Positions 25,928 to 35,360 of a DNA stretch of 43,127 nt are shown here, piece by piece. A program made the position numbers and the translations under genes. How positions within the stretch are numbered: position 1 is the first letter of the stretch; the number at the start of each line of letters is the position of its first letter. This DNA is from an uncultured Desulfuromonadales bacterium. Lineage in GTDB: Bacteria > Desulfobacterota > Desulfuromonadia > Desulfuromonadales > Geopsychrobacteraceae. The notes under the pieces are model-generated. The model worked only from the letters and a program-made list of their open reading frames with translations. It ran no database searches and was not told the origin of the DNA. The stretch spans positions 1 through 43,127 of the forward strand of contig CAMYNC010000010.1 of assembly GCA_947259685.1 (NCBI GenBank), read 5' to 3'.

Positions 25928-25948
25928 GCTTGGGGAGCAGGAACGACT

Positions 25949-27778
25949 ATGTGTGGAATTGTTGGCTATATCGGTAAGCAAGAGGCGTCACCTATTATTA
26001 TCGACGGCCTGCGGCGCCTGGAATACCGCGGCTATGATTCAGCGGGAATCTGTACCCTCAATGGTGGCGAACCGCAGATCCACCGAGCCGAAGGGAAGCT
26101 GATCAATCTGGAGAATATTCTTAGCGAGCAGCCGGCCATAGGTAGCTGCGGGATCGGCCATACCCGTTGGGCGACCCACGGCCGCCCCTCGGAAATCAAT
26201 GCTCATCCGCATCAGTCGAACGGTATCATCGTGGTGCATAACGGCATTATCGAAAACTACCTGAAACTCAAGGCGCGCCTGGAAGCACAGGGGCACAGTT
26301 TTTCTTCCGAAACCGATACCGAAATCATTGCCCATCTGGTTGATGAACATTTCCGCCAGTGTGGTGATTTCGAAAAGGCGGTGCGGCTGGCCCTGGCGGA
26401 GGTCGAAGGGGCCTACGCGGTGGCGATTCTCTGTCAGGACGAGCCGAACAAGCTGATCGCTGCCAAGCTCGGCTCGCCGCTGGTCATCGGCCAGGGAATA
26501 GGCGAATATTTCGTTGCCTCCGATATCCCGGCGATGCTCTCCCACACCCGCGAAATGATTTTCCTTGAAGATGGCGAAATGGTGATCTTTACCCTGCAGG
26601 AAATGCGGATCACCGACCTGAGCGGAGCGCCGTTGGTCAAGGAGAGCAAGACGATCACCTGGAGCCCGCTGATGGCGGAAAAGGGTGGCTACAAGCATTT
26701 CATGCTCAAAGAGATCTACGAGCAGCCGCGCGCCCTGGCCGATACCATCGCTGGCCGTCTCAAGGGCGACGAGGGGGATATTTACCTGGAAGATCTGGGT
26801 TTTACCGATGCGCAACTGCAGCAGCTTGATAAGATCTTTATTATTGCCTGCGGTACCTCCTGGCATGCGGGTCTGGTCGCCAAATTTTACATCGAAAAAC
26901 TGGCGCGAATTCCGGTTGAGATCGATATCGCCAGCGAGTTCCGTTACCGCGATCCGATCGTCGGCGAAAACAGTCTCACTATCCTGATCAGCCAGAGCGG
27001 GGAAACCGCCGATACCCTGGCCGGGCTGCGCGAAGCCAAAGGCAAGGGGGGCAAGACCCTCTGCGTCTGCAACGTCGTCGATTCCTCCATTGCCCGCGAG
27101 AGCGACGGTGTCATCTATACCCATGCCGGTCCAGAAATTGGCGTTGCCTCGACCAAAGCATTTACCACCCAGCTGGTCGCTCTTTATCTGTTGGCTCTCA
27201 AGCTGGGACGGGTCCGTGGCCGGCTGACCGCCGACGAGTGCCGCAGTTGTGTCGAGGAGCTGCTGACCCTGCCCCGCCAGCTGGAAGAATCGCTGGAGCT
27301 GGACAGTCAGATCGAAACGATCGCCCGCGACTTCATGAACGCCCGCGACTTCCTCTATCTGGGGCGTGGTAACCAGTATCCCATCGCCCTGGAAGGCGCC
27401 CTCAAGCTCAAAGAAATCTCCTATATTCATGCCGAAGGCTACCCGGCCGGAGAGATGAAGCACGGGCCGATCGCGCTGATCGACGAGAACCTGCCGGTGG
27501 TTGTGGTGGTGCCGCGCAACGCCACCTTCGACAAGGTGGTCTCAAACATGGAAGAGGTGCGGGCTCGCGGCGGTCAGGTGATTGCCGTGGTCAGCGGTGA
27601 CGAGCCCCAATTGGCAGGTAAAACCGACGCCCTGATCCAGGTCCCCGAAACCAACGATGACCTGATGCCGATCCTCACCTCGGTGCCGATGCAGCTGCTC
27701 GCCTATCATATCGCCGTCCTCAAGGGGACCGATGTTGATCAGCCGCGCAACCTGGCTAAAAGCGTGACCGTGGAGTAA
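25949..27778 (+). CDS. glmS: Glutamine-fructose-6-phosphate aminotransferase (isomerizing)
   Basis: This 609-residue enzyme makes glucosamine-6-phosphate from fructose-6-phosphate and glutamine. The N-terminal glutaminase domain starts at C2 (MCGIVGYIG), with the HTRWATHG loop. Two SIS sugar-binding domains follow, with ACGTSWHAG and SQSGETADT in the first, and a second around [15 protein letters not shown]. The C-terminus ends in the usual LAKSVTVE. There is no glmS ribozyme in the short glmU-glmS gap. Genes glmU and glmS in tandem supply amino sugar precursors from one transcript. Confidence 0.98.
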   Translation: MCGIVGYIGKQEASPIIIDGLRRLEYRGYDSAGICTLNGGEPQIHRAEGKLINLENILSEQPAIGSCGIGHTRWATHGRPSEINAHPHQSNGIIVVHNGIIENYLKLKARLEAQGHSFSSETDTEIIAHLVDEHFRQCGDFEKAVRLALAEVEGAYAVAILCQDEPNKLIAAKLGSPLVIGQGIGEYFVASDIPAMLSHTREMIFLEDGEMVIFTLQEMRITDLSGAPLVKESKTITWSPLMAEKGGYKHFMLKEIYEQPRALADTIAGRLKGDEGDIYLEDLGFTDAQLQQLDKIFIIACGTSWHAGLVAKFYIEKLARIPVEIDIASEFRYRDPIVGENSLTILISQSGETADTLAGLREAKGKGGKTLCVCNVVDSSIARESDGVIYTHAGPEIGVASTKAFTTQLVALYLLALKLGRVRGRLTADECRSCVEELLTLPRQLEESLELDSQIETIARDFMNARDFLYLGRGNQYPIALEGALKLKEISYIHAEGYPAGEMKHGPIALIDENLPVVVVVPRNATFDKVVSNMEEVRARGGQVIAVVSGDEPQLAGKTDALIQVPETNDDLMPILTSVPMQLLAYHIAVLKGTDVDQPRNLAKSVTVE

Positions 27779-27793
27779 TTGGAGACTTAAATT

Positions 27794-29581
27794 TTGACTT
27801 TACCTTTTTCCCGGCAGCTGCAGGGCGCAACCCAGCAGCTGCTGAGTCGTTTTCGGATCAGCGAAAACACCTTCCTGATTGTCCTGGCGGTGATCATTGG
27901 GATGCTCGGCGGATTGGGCAACTACCTGTTCCGCCAGACCATTGAGCTGGTGCACTGGCTGGTGGTTGAGCAGAGTCTGCATCTGTTTGAGATCTCTCTG
28001 GAAGAATGGTCCTGGAAGCGCTTGCTGGTGGTCTTTCTGCCGGCACTCGGTGGCCTGTTGGTGATCCCCTTGTGGATCTATTTCGGCAAGGATCTCAAGG
28101 GCGGTTTTTCCGGTTTTCTGGTCAAGGTGAATTTGCGCGGCGCCAAACTGCCGTTTCGACCGCTGTTTACTCGTGGCCTGGGCGCGGCAATTACCCTGGG
28201 AACCGGCGGCAGTGCCGGTCAGGAGGGACCGATTGCGGTGATCGGTGGCACCATCGGTAGCCAGTTTGGTCAGCTGTTCAAAATGAGCGGTGACCGGCTC
28301 AAGGTGTTGGTTGCCTGCGGCGCCGCAGCCGGGGTGGCGGCGACCTTTAACGCACCGATTGCCGGGGTGTTTTTCGCGACTGAAATCGTCCTGCTCTCCT
28401 CCTTTGAGCTGGCCAGCTTCACCTCTATTGTGATTGCCAGTGGTATGGCAACGGTGGTTTCCCGGGCGCTGCTCGGTGATATCTCCGAGCTGATCGCTCC
28501 CCCCTATTTCATGGGCAATTTCTGGGAGCTGCTGCTCTATCTGCTGCTCGGCGGTATTATCGGCTGCCTGGCGGCCGGATTTATCGATCTGCATTTTCGC
28601 ATCAAGGACCGCATCGATGCCATCAAGCTGCCGAAGTTGGCCAAACCGGTGCTCGGCGGTCTCTGCGTCGGGGTGATCGGGATTGCCCTGCCGCAGGTGT
28701 TCGGCAATGGTTACGAGTTTATGAACAGCGTGCTGTTCGGCAAGGAAAGTTGGCAGATTCTGGCCCTGCTGGTCCTGGCCAAAATGGTGGCGACCTCGAT
28801 CACTCTGGGTTCCGGGTTGCCTGGCGGACTGTTTGCCCCCTGCTTGTTCCTGGGTGCGGTAGCCGGCGGCGCTTTTGGTCAGGTTGCCGAGCTGGTCTTT
28901 CCGGCGGCGGAACTCTCGGCTGGAGCTTATGCATTGGTCGGGATGGGGGCTTTTCTGGCGGCGGCGACCCATTCGCCGATGACCGCTATTTTTCTGCTGT
29001 TCGAGATCACCGACAGCTATGAGGTTATTGTGCCGATCATGTTGACTTGCGTGATCGGCACCTCGATTGCCCGGCATCTGAAAAAGGACAGTTTGGAGAC
29101 GGTCGAACTTACGCGCGCCGGGATCGATCTCGAGGCTGGCAAAGAGCGCAACATCATGAAAGCCCTGTTGGTTGGTGAAGTGATGGAAACCCAGGTTGAG
29201 ACCGTGCCGGAGAATATGACCCTGCGCAGTTTCGCCGATTTTATTCAACGGACCCACCATACCAACTTTCCGCTGGTCAACGCCGCTGGTGAGCTGACCG
29301 GAATCATCTCGGTGCAGGACTTCATGGGGGTGGTTTTCGAAGAGGATCTGATGGATCTGATCGTGATCAAAGAGCTGGCGACCACCGAAGTGATTACCGC
29401 GCACGCGCAAGAAAATCTGGATATCGCCATGCGCAAGATCGGATACCGTAATATCGAACAGTTGCCGGTGGTCGATCGGGAAACCCACCTGCGGCTACTC
29501 GGCATCATCTCCCGGCGCGATATGGTGTCTGCCTACAACCGGGCGTTGATGAGTAAAACCCTGGGCGATGTCGATGTCTGA
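27794..29581 (+). CDS. ClC-family chloride channel/transporter with C-terminal CBS domains
   Basis: This 595-residue inner-membrane protein has the ClC fold (about 25-430), with GTGGSAGQEGP at 136-146 (gating glutamate E144) and GSGLPGGLFAP. Two CBS domains (about 455-590) probably sense nucleotides. The first GSGIP anion-binding motif is not clearly conserved, so ion selectivity cannot be given. It starts at TTG 27794, with GGAG (27781-27784) 9 bases upstream; no ATG occurs near the natural start. It is 15 bases after glmS, and its end overlaps the helicase gene by 14 bases. Confidence 0.92.
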   Translation: MTLPFSRQLQGATQQLLSRFRISENTFLIVLAVIIGMLGGLGNYLFRQTIELVHWLVVEQSLHLFEISLEEWSWKRLLVVFLPALGGLLVIPLWIYFGKDLKGGFSGFLVKVNLRGAKLPFRPLFTRGLGAAITLGTGGSAGQEGPIAVIGGTIGSQFGQLFKMSGDRLKVLVACGAAAGVAATFNAPIAGVFFATEIVLLSSFELASFTSIVIASGMATVVSRALLGDISELIAPPYFMGNFWELLLYLLLGGIIGCLAAGFIDLHFRIKDRIDAIKLPKLAKPVLGGLCVGVIGIALPQVFGNGYEFMNSVLFGKESWQILALLVLAKMVATSITLGSGLPGGLFAPCLFLGAVAGGAFGQVAELVFPAAELSAGAYALVGMGAFLAAATHSPMTAIFLLFEITDSYEVIVPIMLTCVIGTSIARHLKKDSLETVELTRAGIDLEAGKERNIMKALLVGEVMETQVETVPENMTLRSFADFIQRTHHTNFPLVNAAGELTGIISVQDFMGVVFEEDLMDLIVIKELATTEVITAHAQENLDIAMRKIGYRNIEQLPVVDRETHLRLLGIISRRDMVSAYNRALMSKTLGDVDV

Positions 29582-31820
29582 ATTGCTGACCGGACTCAAT
29601 GAGCCGCAGCGACAAGCGGTGCTGCATGACCAGGGGCCGTTGTTACTGCTGGCCGGAGCGGGCTCGGGAAAAACCCGCGCACTGACCCACCGGGTCGCCT
29701 ACCTGATCCGCGAACGGTGCGTACCGTCCTGGCGGATCATGGCGGTCACTTTCACCAACAAGGCCGCCGCCGAAATGCGCGAGCGGCTAGAAGCGCTGCT
29801 TGAGGGCAGGGAGATGCCCTGGGTGGCCACTTTCCACGCCAGTTGTGTGCGGATTCTGCGTCAGGAGATCGGTCCGCTCGGTTTCACTAAGGACTTCACC
29901 ATTTACGACGATCAGGATCAGCTGCGCCTGCTGCGCGACCTGCTCAAGGAGCAGGGGATCCCCGAGCGGTCATTGAAGCCACGCGCTGCCGCCTCGTTTA
30001 TCGATAGTGCCAAAAATCGCGGTTTAAACCCCGAACAGCTGGCCGAGCTGCGGCCCGACGAACGGCCGCTGGCGGAACTTTATGCGCTTTACCAGAAACG
30101 GCTCAAGGCTGCCAATGCGCTGGATTTTGGTGACCTGCTGTTGCTGACGGTCCGCCTGTTCGAAGAACATCCAGACGTGCGCCGGCGTTGGCAGGAGCGT
30201 TTCGCGTATCTGCTGATCGACGAATTTCAGGACACCAACCGGGTGCAATATCGGTTGGTGCAACTGCTGGTTGGAGCTGAAGCAAACCTCTGTGTGGTCG
30301 GTGATGACGATCAATCGATCTACCGCTGGCGGGGCGCCGAGGTCGGTAATATCCTTAACTTTGATAACGATTATCCGAACGCTGCAATTATCCACCTGGA
30401 ACAGAATTACCGCAGTACGCAAATGATCCTGCAGGCTGCCGGCGAAGTGGTCGGCTGCAATCCCGACCGACGCGATAAGCAGCTCTGGACGGAAAACCCG
30501 GCGGGCGATCCGCTGTTGATCGAGGCGGCGCCCGACGATCAGGAAGAGGCGCGCTTTGTCGCCGATGAGATCGGCCGCTTGCAGCGCGCTGGGCATAGTT
30601 TGCGAGAGATTGCCGTCTTCTACCGCACCAACGCCCAATCAAGGGCGTTGGAGGAGGCGCTGCGTGGCAGCCGGGTGCCTTACGTGATGTTCGGTGGGGT
30701 TAGATTTTACGCGCGGATGGAGGTCAAGGATATCCTCAGCTATCTGCGGCTGCTGATTAACCCAGCTGATTCCCTGGCCGCCAAGCGGATCATCAACTCG
30801 CCGGCCCGTGGTATCGGTGCCACTACCGTTGAGCGGATTGCCGCTTTTGAAGCCGAGGCTGGTGGCTTTCTGCCCGCCTGCCGGCTGGCGATCGAAAAGG
30901 GCGGCATCAAGGGCGTGGCTGCCCGACGGGTCGCTGAGTTTGTCGCCCTGATCGCTGATTTCACCCAGCAGCTTGAGCGGCTGCCTTATCCGCAGCTGAC
31001 TTCTGAATTGATCCAAAGTAGCGGCTACGGGCCGGCCCTCCAGGAAGAGGCAGAACAGGCACTGACCAGTGATGGTCGCCAGGAGGCGCGCGGGCGGCTC
31101 GAGAACCTGCAGCAGCTGCTGGCCGGGATGGAAGAGCATGCCAGCAGCGAAGCGACCCTGGCCGATTACCTGGAGCAGGTGGCGTTGATCACCGATCTCG
31201 ACAGCTACGACCCGGAGCAGCAGCGGGTGACCCTGATGACCCTGCATTCAGCCAAAGGGCTGGAGTTTCCGGTGGTCTTCATGACCGGTATGGAAGAAGG
31301 CATCTTCCCGCACTCCCGCAGCGGCGAAGCCGGTGAGGATGTTGCCGAAGAACGACGGCTCTGCTATGTCGGCATGACCCGGGCAATGCAGAGACTCTAT
31401 TTGTCCCATGCCCGTCGCCGCCGCGTTTATGGGACTTACCAGTTCAATCCGCCAAGCCGTTTTCTGGCAGAGATTCCGCCGCAACTGTTGGCTGCTGGCG
31501 AGCCTGCAAGCCAGCCGGAGGCCGCTGCCCCAGCGCAGCATAATCTCGCCTCGCTGTTCGATCTTGCTGAGGCCGACCAGTCGCCGCCGGAAGAAGTGTC
31601 CGATCCACGTCAAGCCGCAGCGGTCAAACCGCAACCGGCAGCTGAGCCTGAAAACAGCGGTGCCTTTCGCTTGGGCATGAATGTGCGGCACATCAAATTC
31701 GGCAAGGGAACCATCCGACGGTTGGAAGGCTCGGGGGACAAGCAGAAAGTCACGGTTTATTTCAATTCGGTAGGTCCGAAGAAGCTGTTGCTCAAATTTG
31801 CTGGTTTAATACCGGTTTAA
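29568..31820 (+). CDS. uvrD: UvrD/PcrA-type superfamily I DNA helicase
   Basis: This 750-residue helicase unwinds DNA 3' to 5' in repair and removes RecA filaments or stalled complexes. Motif I is GAGSGKT (30-36), motif Ia includes TFTNKAAAEM, motif II is DEFQDT (218-223), motif III is GDDDQSIYRWRGAE and motif IV has QNYRS. Later motifs include LMTLHSAKGLEF and EERRLCYVGMTRA. A linker (about 635-705) leads to a Tudor-like C-terminal domain (GMNVRHIKFGKGTI), which in PcrA contacts RNA polymerase. ATG 29568 overlaps the channel gene; a second ATG at 29574 is equally possible. Confidence 0.95.
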   Translation: MSMSELLTGLNEPQRQAVLHDQGPLLLLAGAGSGKTRALTHRVAYLIRERCVPSWRIMAVTFTNKAAAEMRERLEALLEGREMPWVATFHASCVRILRQEIGPLGFTKDFTIYDDQDQLRLLRDLLKEQGIPERSLKPRAAASFIDSAKNRGLNPEQLAELRPDERPLAELYALYQKRLKAANALDFGDLLLLTVRLFEEHPDVRRRWQERFAYLLIDEFQDTNRVQYRLVQLLVGAEANLCVVGDDDQSIYRWRGAEVGNILNFDNDYPNAAIIHLEQNYRSTQMILQAAGEVVGCNPDRRDKQLWTENPAGDPLLIEAAPDDQEEARFVADEIGRLQRAGHSLREIAVFYRTNAQSRALEEALRGSRVPYVMFGGVRFYARMEVKDILSYLRLLINPADSLAAKRIINSPARGIGATTVERIAAFEAEAGGFLPACRLAIEKGGIKGVAARRVAEFVALIADFTQQLERLPYPQLTSELIQSSGYGPALQEEAEQALTSDGRQEARGRLENLQQLLAGMEEHASSEATLADYLEQVALITDLDSYDPEQQRVTLMTLHSAKGLEFPVVFMTGMEEGIFPHSRSGEAGEDVAEERRLCYVGMTRAMQRLYLSHARRRRVYGTYQFNPPSRFLAEIPPQLLAAGEPASQPEAAAPAQHNLASLFDLAEADQSPPEEVSDPRQAAAVKPQPAAEPENSGAFRLGMNVRHIKFGKGTIRRLEGSGDKQKVTVYFNSVGPKKLLLKFAGLIPV

Positions 31821-31847
31821 ACTGGCGATGACTGAACAGGGAACAGA

Positions 31848-34800
31848 ATGGCAGAGATGTCCGAACACTTCACCCTGCTGCTGGTAGACGATAATCCGAC
31901 CAATCTGTTGCTGCTGGCAAAGATTGTCGAATTCGACCTGCCGCAGGTGCGGGTGCTGACCGCCCGAAGCGCCCGCGAAGGGTTAGAGTTAGCGACCCAA
32001 CAGCCGGTTGATGGGGCCTTTCTCGATGTGCAGATGCCGCAAATGAGCGGCCTGGAGATGTGTCGGGTCCTCAAGTCCGACCCTCGGACCGCCGAGATGC
32101 CGGTGGTTCTGATCACCGCCCACATGGCTTCGGCGGAAATGCGGGCCGAAGGGCTTGAGGCCGGCGCCTACGATTTTATCACCCAGCCGATCAGTAATGT
32201 CGAAATGCTGGCGCGGATCAAGGTCATGCTGCGCCTCTGCCAGGGGGAGCAGCAGCAACGCCGGAATCGCCAGAAGTTGCAGCAGCAGGTGACCGAAAAC
32301 TCAGAAAATCTGCGCTGGTTGAGCGGACTGCTATTATCCGGAGACGGTTCTTTGGCAGAGCAGGAACGGCAGCTGTTGCAACGCCTGGCAGCGGAATTGC
32401 CGGACCCGGCACAGATGACCGAGCAACTGCTCATGGAAAATCTCTCGCACAAATTCCCCCTGCGCTGGCGGCGCACCCTGTTCAAGCTTGCGCTGCTGGA
32501 TGAACTCCCTTTGCCCCTAGCTCGCAAGCTCAGCGAAATTGAAGATGTCGAAGCGGTCTTCGCCTATCTTGGCCGGCATGATCTGTCCCTGCAGCCGGTT
32601 TTACCGGGCACTGATCGCTACGCCTTTCGCCCGCAGCTGCTGACTTGGCTGCGCAATCAGGCCGAGCTGTTTCTCGAGGCTGAAGAGTGTCGCAAGGTTC
32701 TTAGTCTGGCAGCCGACTGGTATCAGCAGCAAGGGGAACCGGTGGCCGCTTTAAGCTGCCTGGTGCGAGGCGGGAACTATCCGGTAATTTCACAGTTTCT
32801 CAGTCAGTTTGGGTTGGAATTGTCGCTCGCTGAGTACCAGCCGGAGATCGCCGAGCTGCTTGAGCAGATTCCGGAAGCCGCTGCCACCGCTTGCGGCTGG
32901 CAGGCGCTGTATTTTGGGATCAATCGAATGCAGAGCCAACCGCAGGAGGTCGCCGCTTGGTTGGAGCTGGCGCACAACCGTTTTGTCGCTGCCGGGGACG
33001 GGCGCGGTGAGCTTTTAGTGCTGAGCCAGCAGGTCATTCAGTATTTGTTGATCGATGGTCGACTGGAACTGGGGCAGAAAATATTGCCCCGCTATCGGCA
33101 GCTGATCAGTGGCATCGGTACGGTCCTTGAGTCGACTGATCGGGCTAAGGTGCTGCTGTCCCTTGGCTTCGCGGAGCTGTTTTTTGCTGGTCGGCTGGAA
33201 CAGGCAAGTCGGGTTGCCACCGATTTGCAGGCCGAGAGTCTGGCGACCGGATCGCCGGAGTTGCTGGTGGAAACCCAGTTGCTGCGGATCTTGTTGGCTA
33301 TCTATCAGGGACGGCTGCGGGTCGGACGAGCTGCCGTGGAGCAGGCCTTGGTGGCCGCCAGGCAGCTCAACCCAAAGGCCCGAGCGGTGACCGGTTTGCA
33401 GGTGGTGGTGGGGGAACTGCTGTTTGCCAGTGGAGAGTTAATGGCATTTCGTCGCCAGTTGCGGGAGTTGGAACAGCGCTGCGGGCGGAGCTATGTCAGT
33501 CAGTTGGCATTCGGGCCGATGCTCAGTTTTTATGCCACCTTAGGGCGGATCTCTCAGGGCGATTATGAGGCCGCCAGAGAGCAGCTGGAGCTGGGTTTGA
33601 CTCAAGGGCCGGCGGCATTTCAACCCCACCTGCAAAGCTGGTTTCTGCAACTTCGGGGGTGGTTGAATGCCCTGGCCGGCCATGCTCAGGCGGCCAGAGC
33701 TGACTCCCTCCGTGGGCTTGAATTGCGCCGGCAAACCGGTGGTGAGTTGTTCGGCCTGACCAACCAGTTGCTGGCCGGCGTGTGTAGTGCAACCCTGGGT
33801 GATTATTCCGTGGCGGACGCCTGCTTGCGCGAGGCATTGCGGGACTCTGAGCGGTTGGGCGAAGAAAAATTACGCGCCGGCTTGCATGCCTGGTTGTCGC
33901 TGGTCTGCTTACGGCAGGGGGAAAAACAGCAGGCGGGTCAGCAGCTGCAGCTTATGCTGGACCAGTTGTCGCGGCAGAAACTCGGTTTTTTCTTCGCTCT
34001 GACACCTGATCTGCTCAAAGAAATACTGCCCTTGGCCAGCGCTGAAGCCAGATATCAGGAGTTGCTGCAACGCTTGACTGCAGAGTGGTTGGCCAGTGGT
34101 CAAGGTGCGGATGGTCGGCTATTGCCCCTGTTACAGGTGCAGACTCTGGGTGGTTTCAGCCTTTGGTGCGAGGCTGAACCGGTGCTCGACCTTTGCGAGG
34201 TTGGTAACGCTGCCCGGCAGATGTTGGCGATGTTGTTGATCGCTCCCCGGCAGAGTCTCGGGCTTGATCTGTTGATGGAGAAACTCTGGCCAGAAAGTTC
34301 CGCCAGTAAAGCGCGCTCCAGCTTCGATACCGCCCTTTCGCGGCTACGCAAAGCGCTCGATAAATCGCTTGGCGCTAAGGGGAGTCGTGATTACCTGGTG
34401 ATTGAAAAAGGGGTGTTGCAGCTGCGGCATGTTCAGGTCGACGCCAGTGAATTCAGACAGGGTATTGAAACCGCTCGCCGCCAGCTACAGCGGCAGGATG
34501 ACTGGCAGGCGGAATTAACCCTCTGGAAAGCCGAGCGGCTCTGGAAGGGGACCTTTCTGGCCGGTTTCGAGTTGTTGGATGAGTTGGCGCATGAACAGAG
34601 TTTATTGACCGAGGCGCGCCTGGAGCAGTTGGCCATGCTCGCCCGGTTACTAAGCAACCAACAACGCGATTCTGAAGCTGAACGACTGTTGTTGGATGGT
34701 TTGCAATTGGATGGCAGTCATGAGCCGTTGGTGCGGCAACTACTCAAAATTGCTGCCAGCCGTGGCAATCATCGGCTGCAGTTGCAGGTGGTAGAAAATT

Positions 34801-34889
34801 ACCGTCGGGCTTTGCAGGCAGAGAATTTTGCTGCCGCGGAGATTGATGAAATTCTGGAAACTCTGGGTCCGCTACGGGCTGTGGACTGA
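31848..34889 (+). CDS. REC-TPR-SARP-like large transcriptional regulator
   Basis: This 1013-residue protein joins a receiver domain (about 7-130), a long alpha-helical TPR/MalT-like region (about 150-745) and a C-terminal winged-helix plus BTAD-type domain (about 748-1010: QTLGGFSLWCEAEPVL, LLMEKLWPESSASKARSSFDTALSRLRKALD). Receiver residues D14-D15, D60 (FLDVQMPQMSG) and T90 are present, but the conserved lysine is Q113 (ITQPI), which may weaken or change phosphorylation. It resembles a MalT/SARP regulator whose ATPase is replaced by a receiver. The ATG follows AGGGA by six bases and is 27 bases after the helicase. The DNA target is unknown. Confidence 0.85.
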   Translation: MAEMSEHFTLLLVDDNPTNLLLLAKIVEFDLPQVRVLTARSAREGLELATQQPVDGAFLDVQMPQMSGLEMCRVLKSDPRTAEMPVVLITAHMASAEMRAEGLEAGAYDFITQPISNVEMLARIKVMLRLCQGEQQQRRNRQKLQQQVTENSENLRWLSGLLLSGDGSLAEQERQLLQRLAAELPDPAQMTEQLLMENLSHKFPLRWRRTLFKLALLDELPLPLARKLSEIEDVEAVFAYLGRHDLSLQPVLPGTDRYAFRPQLLTWLRNQAELFLEAEECRKVLSLAADWYQQQGEPVAALSCLVRGGNYPVISQFLSQFGLELSLAEYQPEIAELLEQIPEAAATACGWQALYFGINRMQSQPQEVAAWLELAHNRFVAAGDGRGELLVLSQQVIQYLLIDGRLELGQKILPRYRQLISGIGTVLESTDRAKVLLSLGFAELFFAGRLEQASRVATDLQAESLATGSPELLVETQLLRILLAIYQGRLRVGRAAVEQALVAARQLNPKARAVTGLQVVVGELLFASGELMAFRRQLRELEQRCGRSYVSQLAFGPMLSFYATLGRISQGDYEAAREQLELGLTQGPAAFQPHLQSWFLQLRGWLNALAGHAQAARADSLRGLELRRQTGGELFGLTNQLLAGVCSATLGDYSVADACLREALRDSERLGEEKLRAGLHAWLSLVCLRQGEKQQAGQQLQLMLDQLSRQKLGFFFALTPDLLKEILPLASAEARYQELLQRLTAEWLASGQGADGRLLPLLQVQTLGGFSLWCEAEPVLDLCEVGNAARQMLAMLLIAPRQSLGLDLLMEKLWPESSASKARSSFDTALSRLRKALDKSLGAKGSRDYLVIEKGVLQLRHVQVDASEFRQGIETARRQLQRQDDWQAELTLWKAERLWKGTFLAGFELLDELAHEQSLLTEARLEQLAMLARLLSNQQRDSEAERLLLDGLQLDGSHEPLVRQLLKIAASRGNHRLQLQVVENYRRALQAENFAAAEIDEILETLGPLRAVD

Positions 34890-34919
34890 CTCTGCTGCTT
34901 TTGAGCGGGAGAAATGTCT

Positions 34920-35006
34920 ATGAATAACGAGGGTTTCTGCTTGTTTTATGCTGCGTTGAATGCTAATTTTAAACGTTTATTAATAGCTTTGGAGAAGGCA
35001 AGATGA
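34920..35006 (+). CDS. Possible 28-residue small ORF coupled to gatC
   Basis: The frame MNNEGFCLFYAALNANFKRLLIALEKAR starts at ATG 34920 (GGGAG eight bases upstream; another ATG at 34914) and ends at TGA 35004-35006, which overlaps the gatC ATG as ATGA. The coupling pattern and ribosome site support translation. It could also be a chance frame in a short AT-rich leader. No family is recognised. Confidence 0.35.
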   Translation: MNNEGFCLFYAALNANFKRLLIALEKAR

Positions 35007-35290
35007 AAATCACAGCTAAAGATGTTGAGCATGTTGCCGGTTTGGCTCGCCTGGCGCTGGAACCGGCTGAGCTGGAGGCGCTGACCGGGCAGATGGATGC
35101 CATCCTCGGTTACGTTGAGAAGCTCAATGAATTGAATACCGACGGCATCGAGCCGACCGCCCATGCGGTGCCGATGGAAAACGCTTTTCGGGCTGACGAG
35201 GTCAAGCCGTCGATCGGTGTCGAGCGGGCCCAGCAAAATGCTCCCGAGAAGGATGGCAGCTGTTTTAAAGTGCCCAAAGTCATCGAATAG
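35003..35290 (+). CDS. gatC: Asp-tRNA(Asn)/Glu-tRNA(Gln) amidotransferase subunit C
   Basis: This 95-residue subunit stabilises the GatA-GatB complex, which converts Asp-tRNA(Asn) and Glu-tRNA(Gln) to the amide forms. The sequence has the family pattern VEHVAGLARLALEP, MDAILGYVEKLNELNTDGIEPT and the C-terminal FKVPKVIE. It is the first confirmed gene of the gatCAB cluster. GGAG lies before the ATG. It is followed by gatA after 70 bases. The window also has tRNA-Asn. Confidence 0.95.
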   Translation: MKITAKDVEHVAGLARLALEPAELEALTGQMDAILGYVEKLNELNTDGIEPTAHAVPMENAFRADEVKPSIGVERAQQNAPEKDGSCFKVPKVIE

Positions 35291-35360
35291 TGGGCCTTTC
35301 TCAGCAGTCCTAGCAACAGATCTGGTTTGAGATCGCTACAAGCGATTCTGGAGAAATTAA

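Noticed and set aside
25928..25948. glmS ribozyme
   Set aside because: The gap before glmS is only 21 bases, too short for the ribozyme.
26039..27463. 474-codon minus-strand frame opposite glmS
   Set aside because: It is a shadow of the conserved glmS coding sequence with no initiation signal.
27800..29488. Long open frame (562 codons) on the minus strand opposite the ClC gene
   Set aside because: It mirrors a well-supported ClC protein, has a composition rich in His, Gln and Asn typical of antisense frames, and has no ribosome site or family match.
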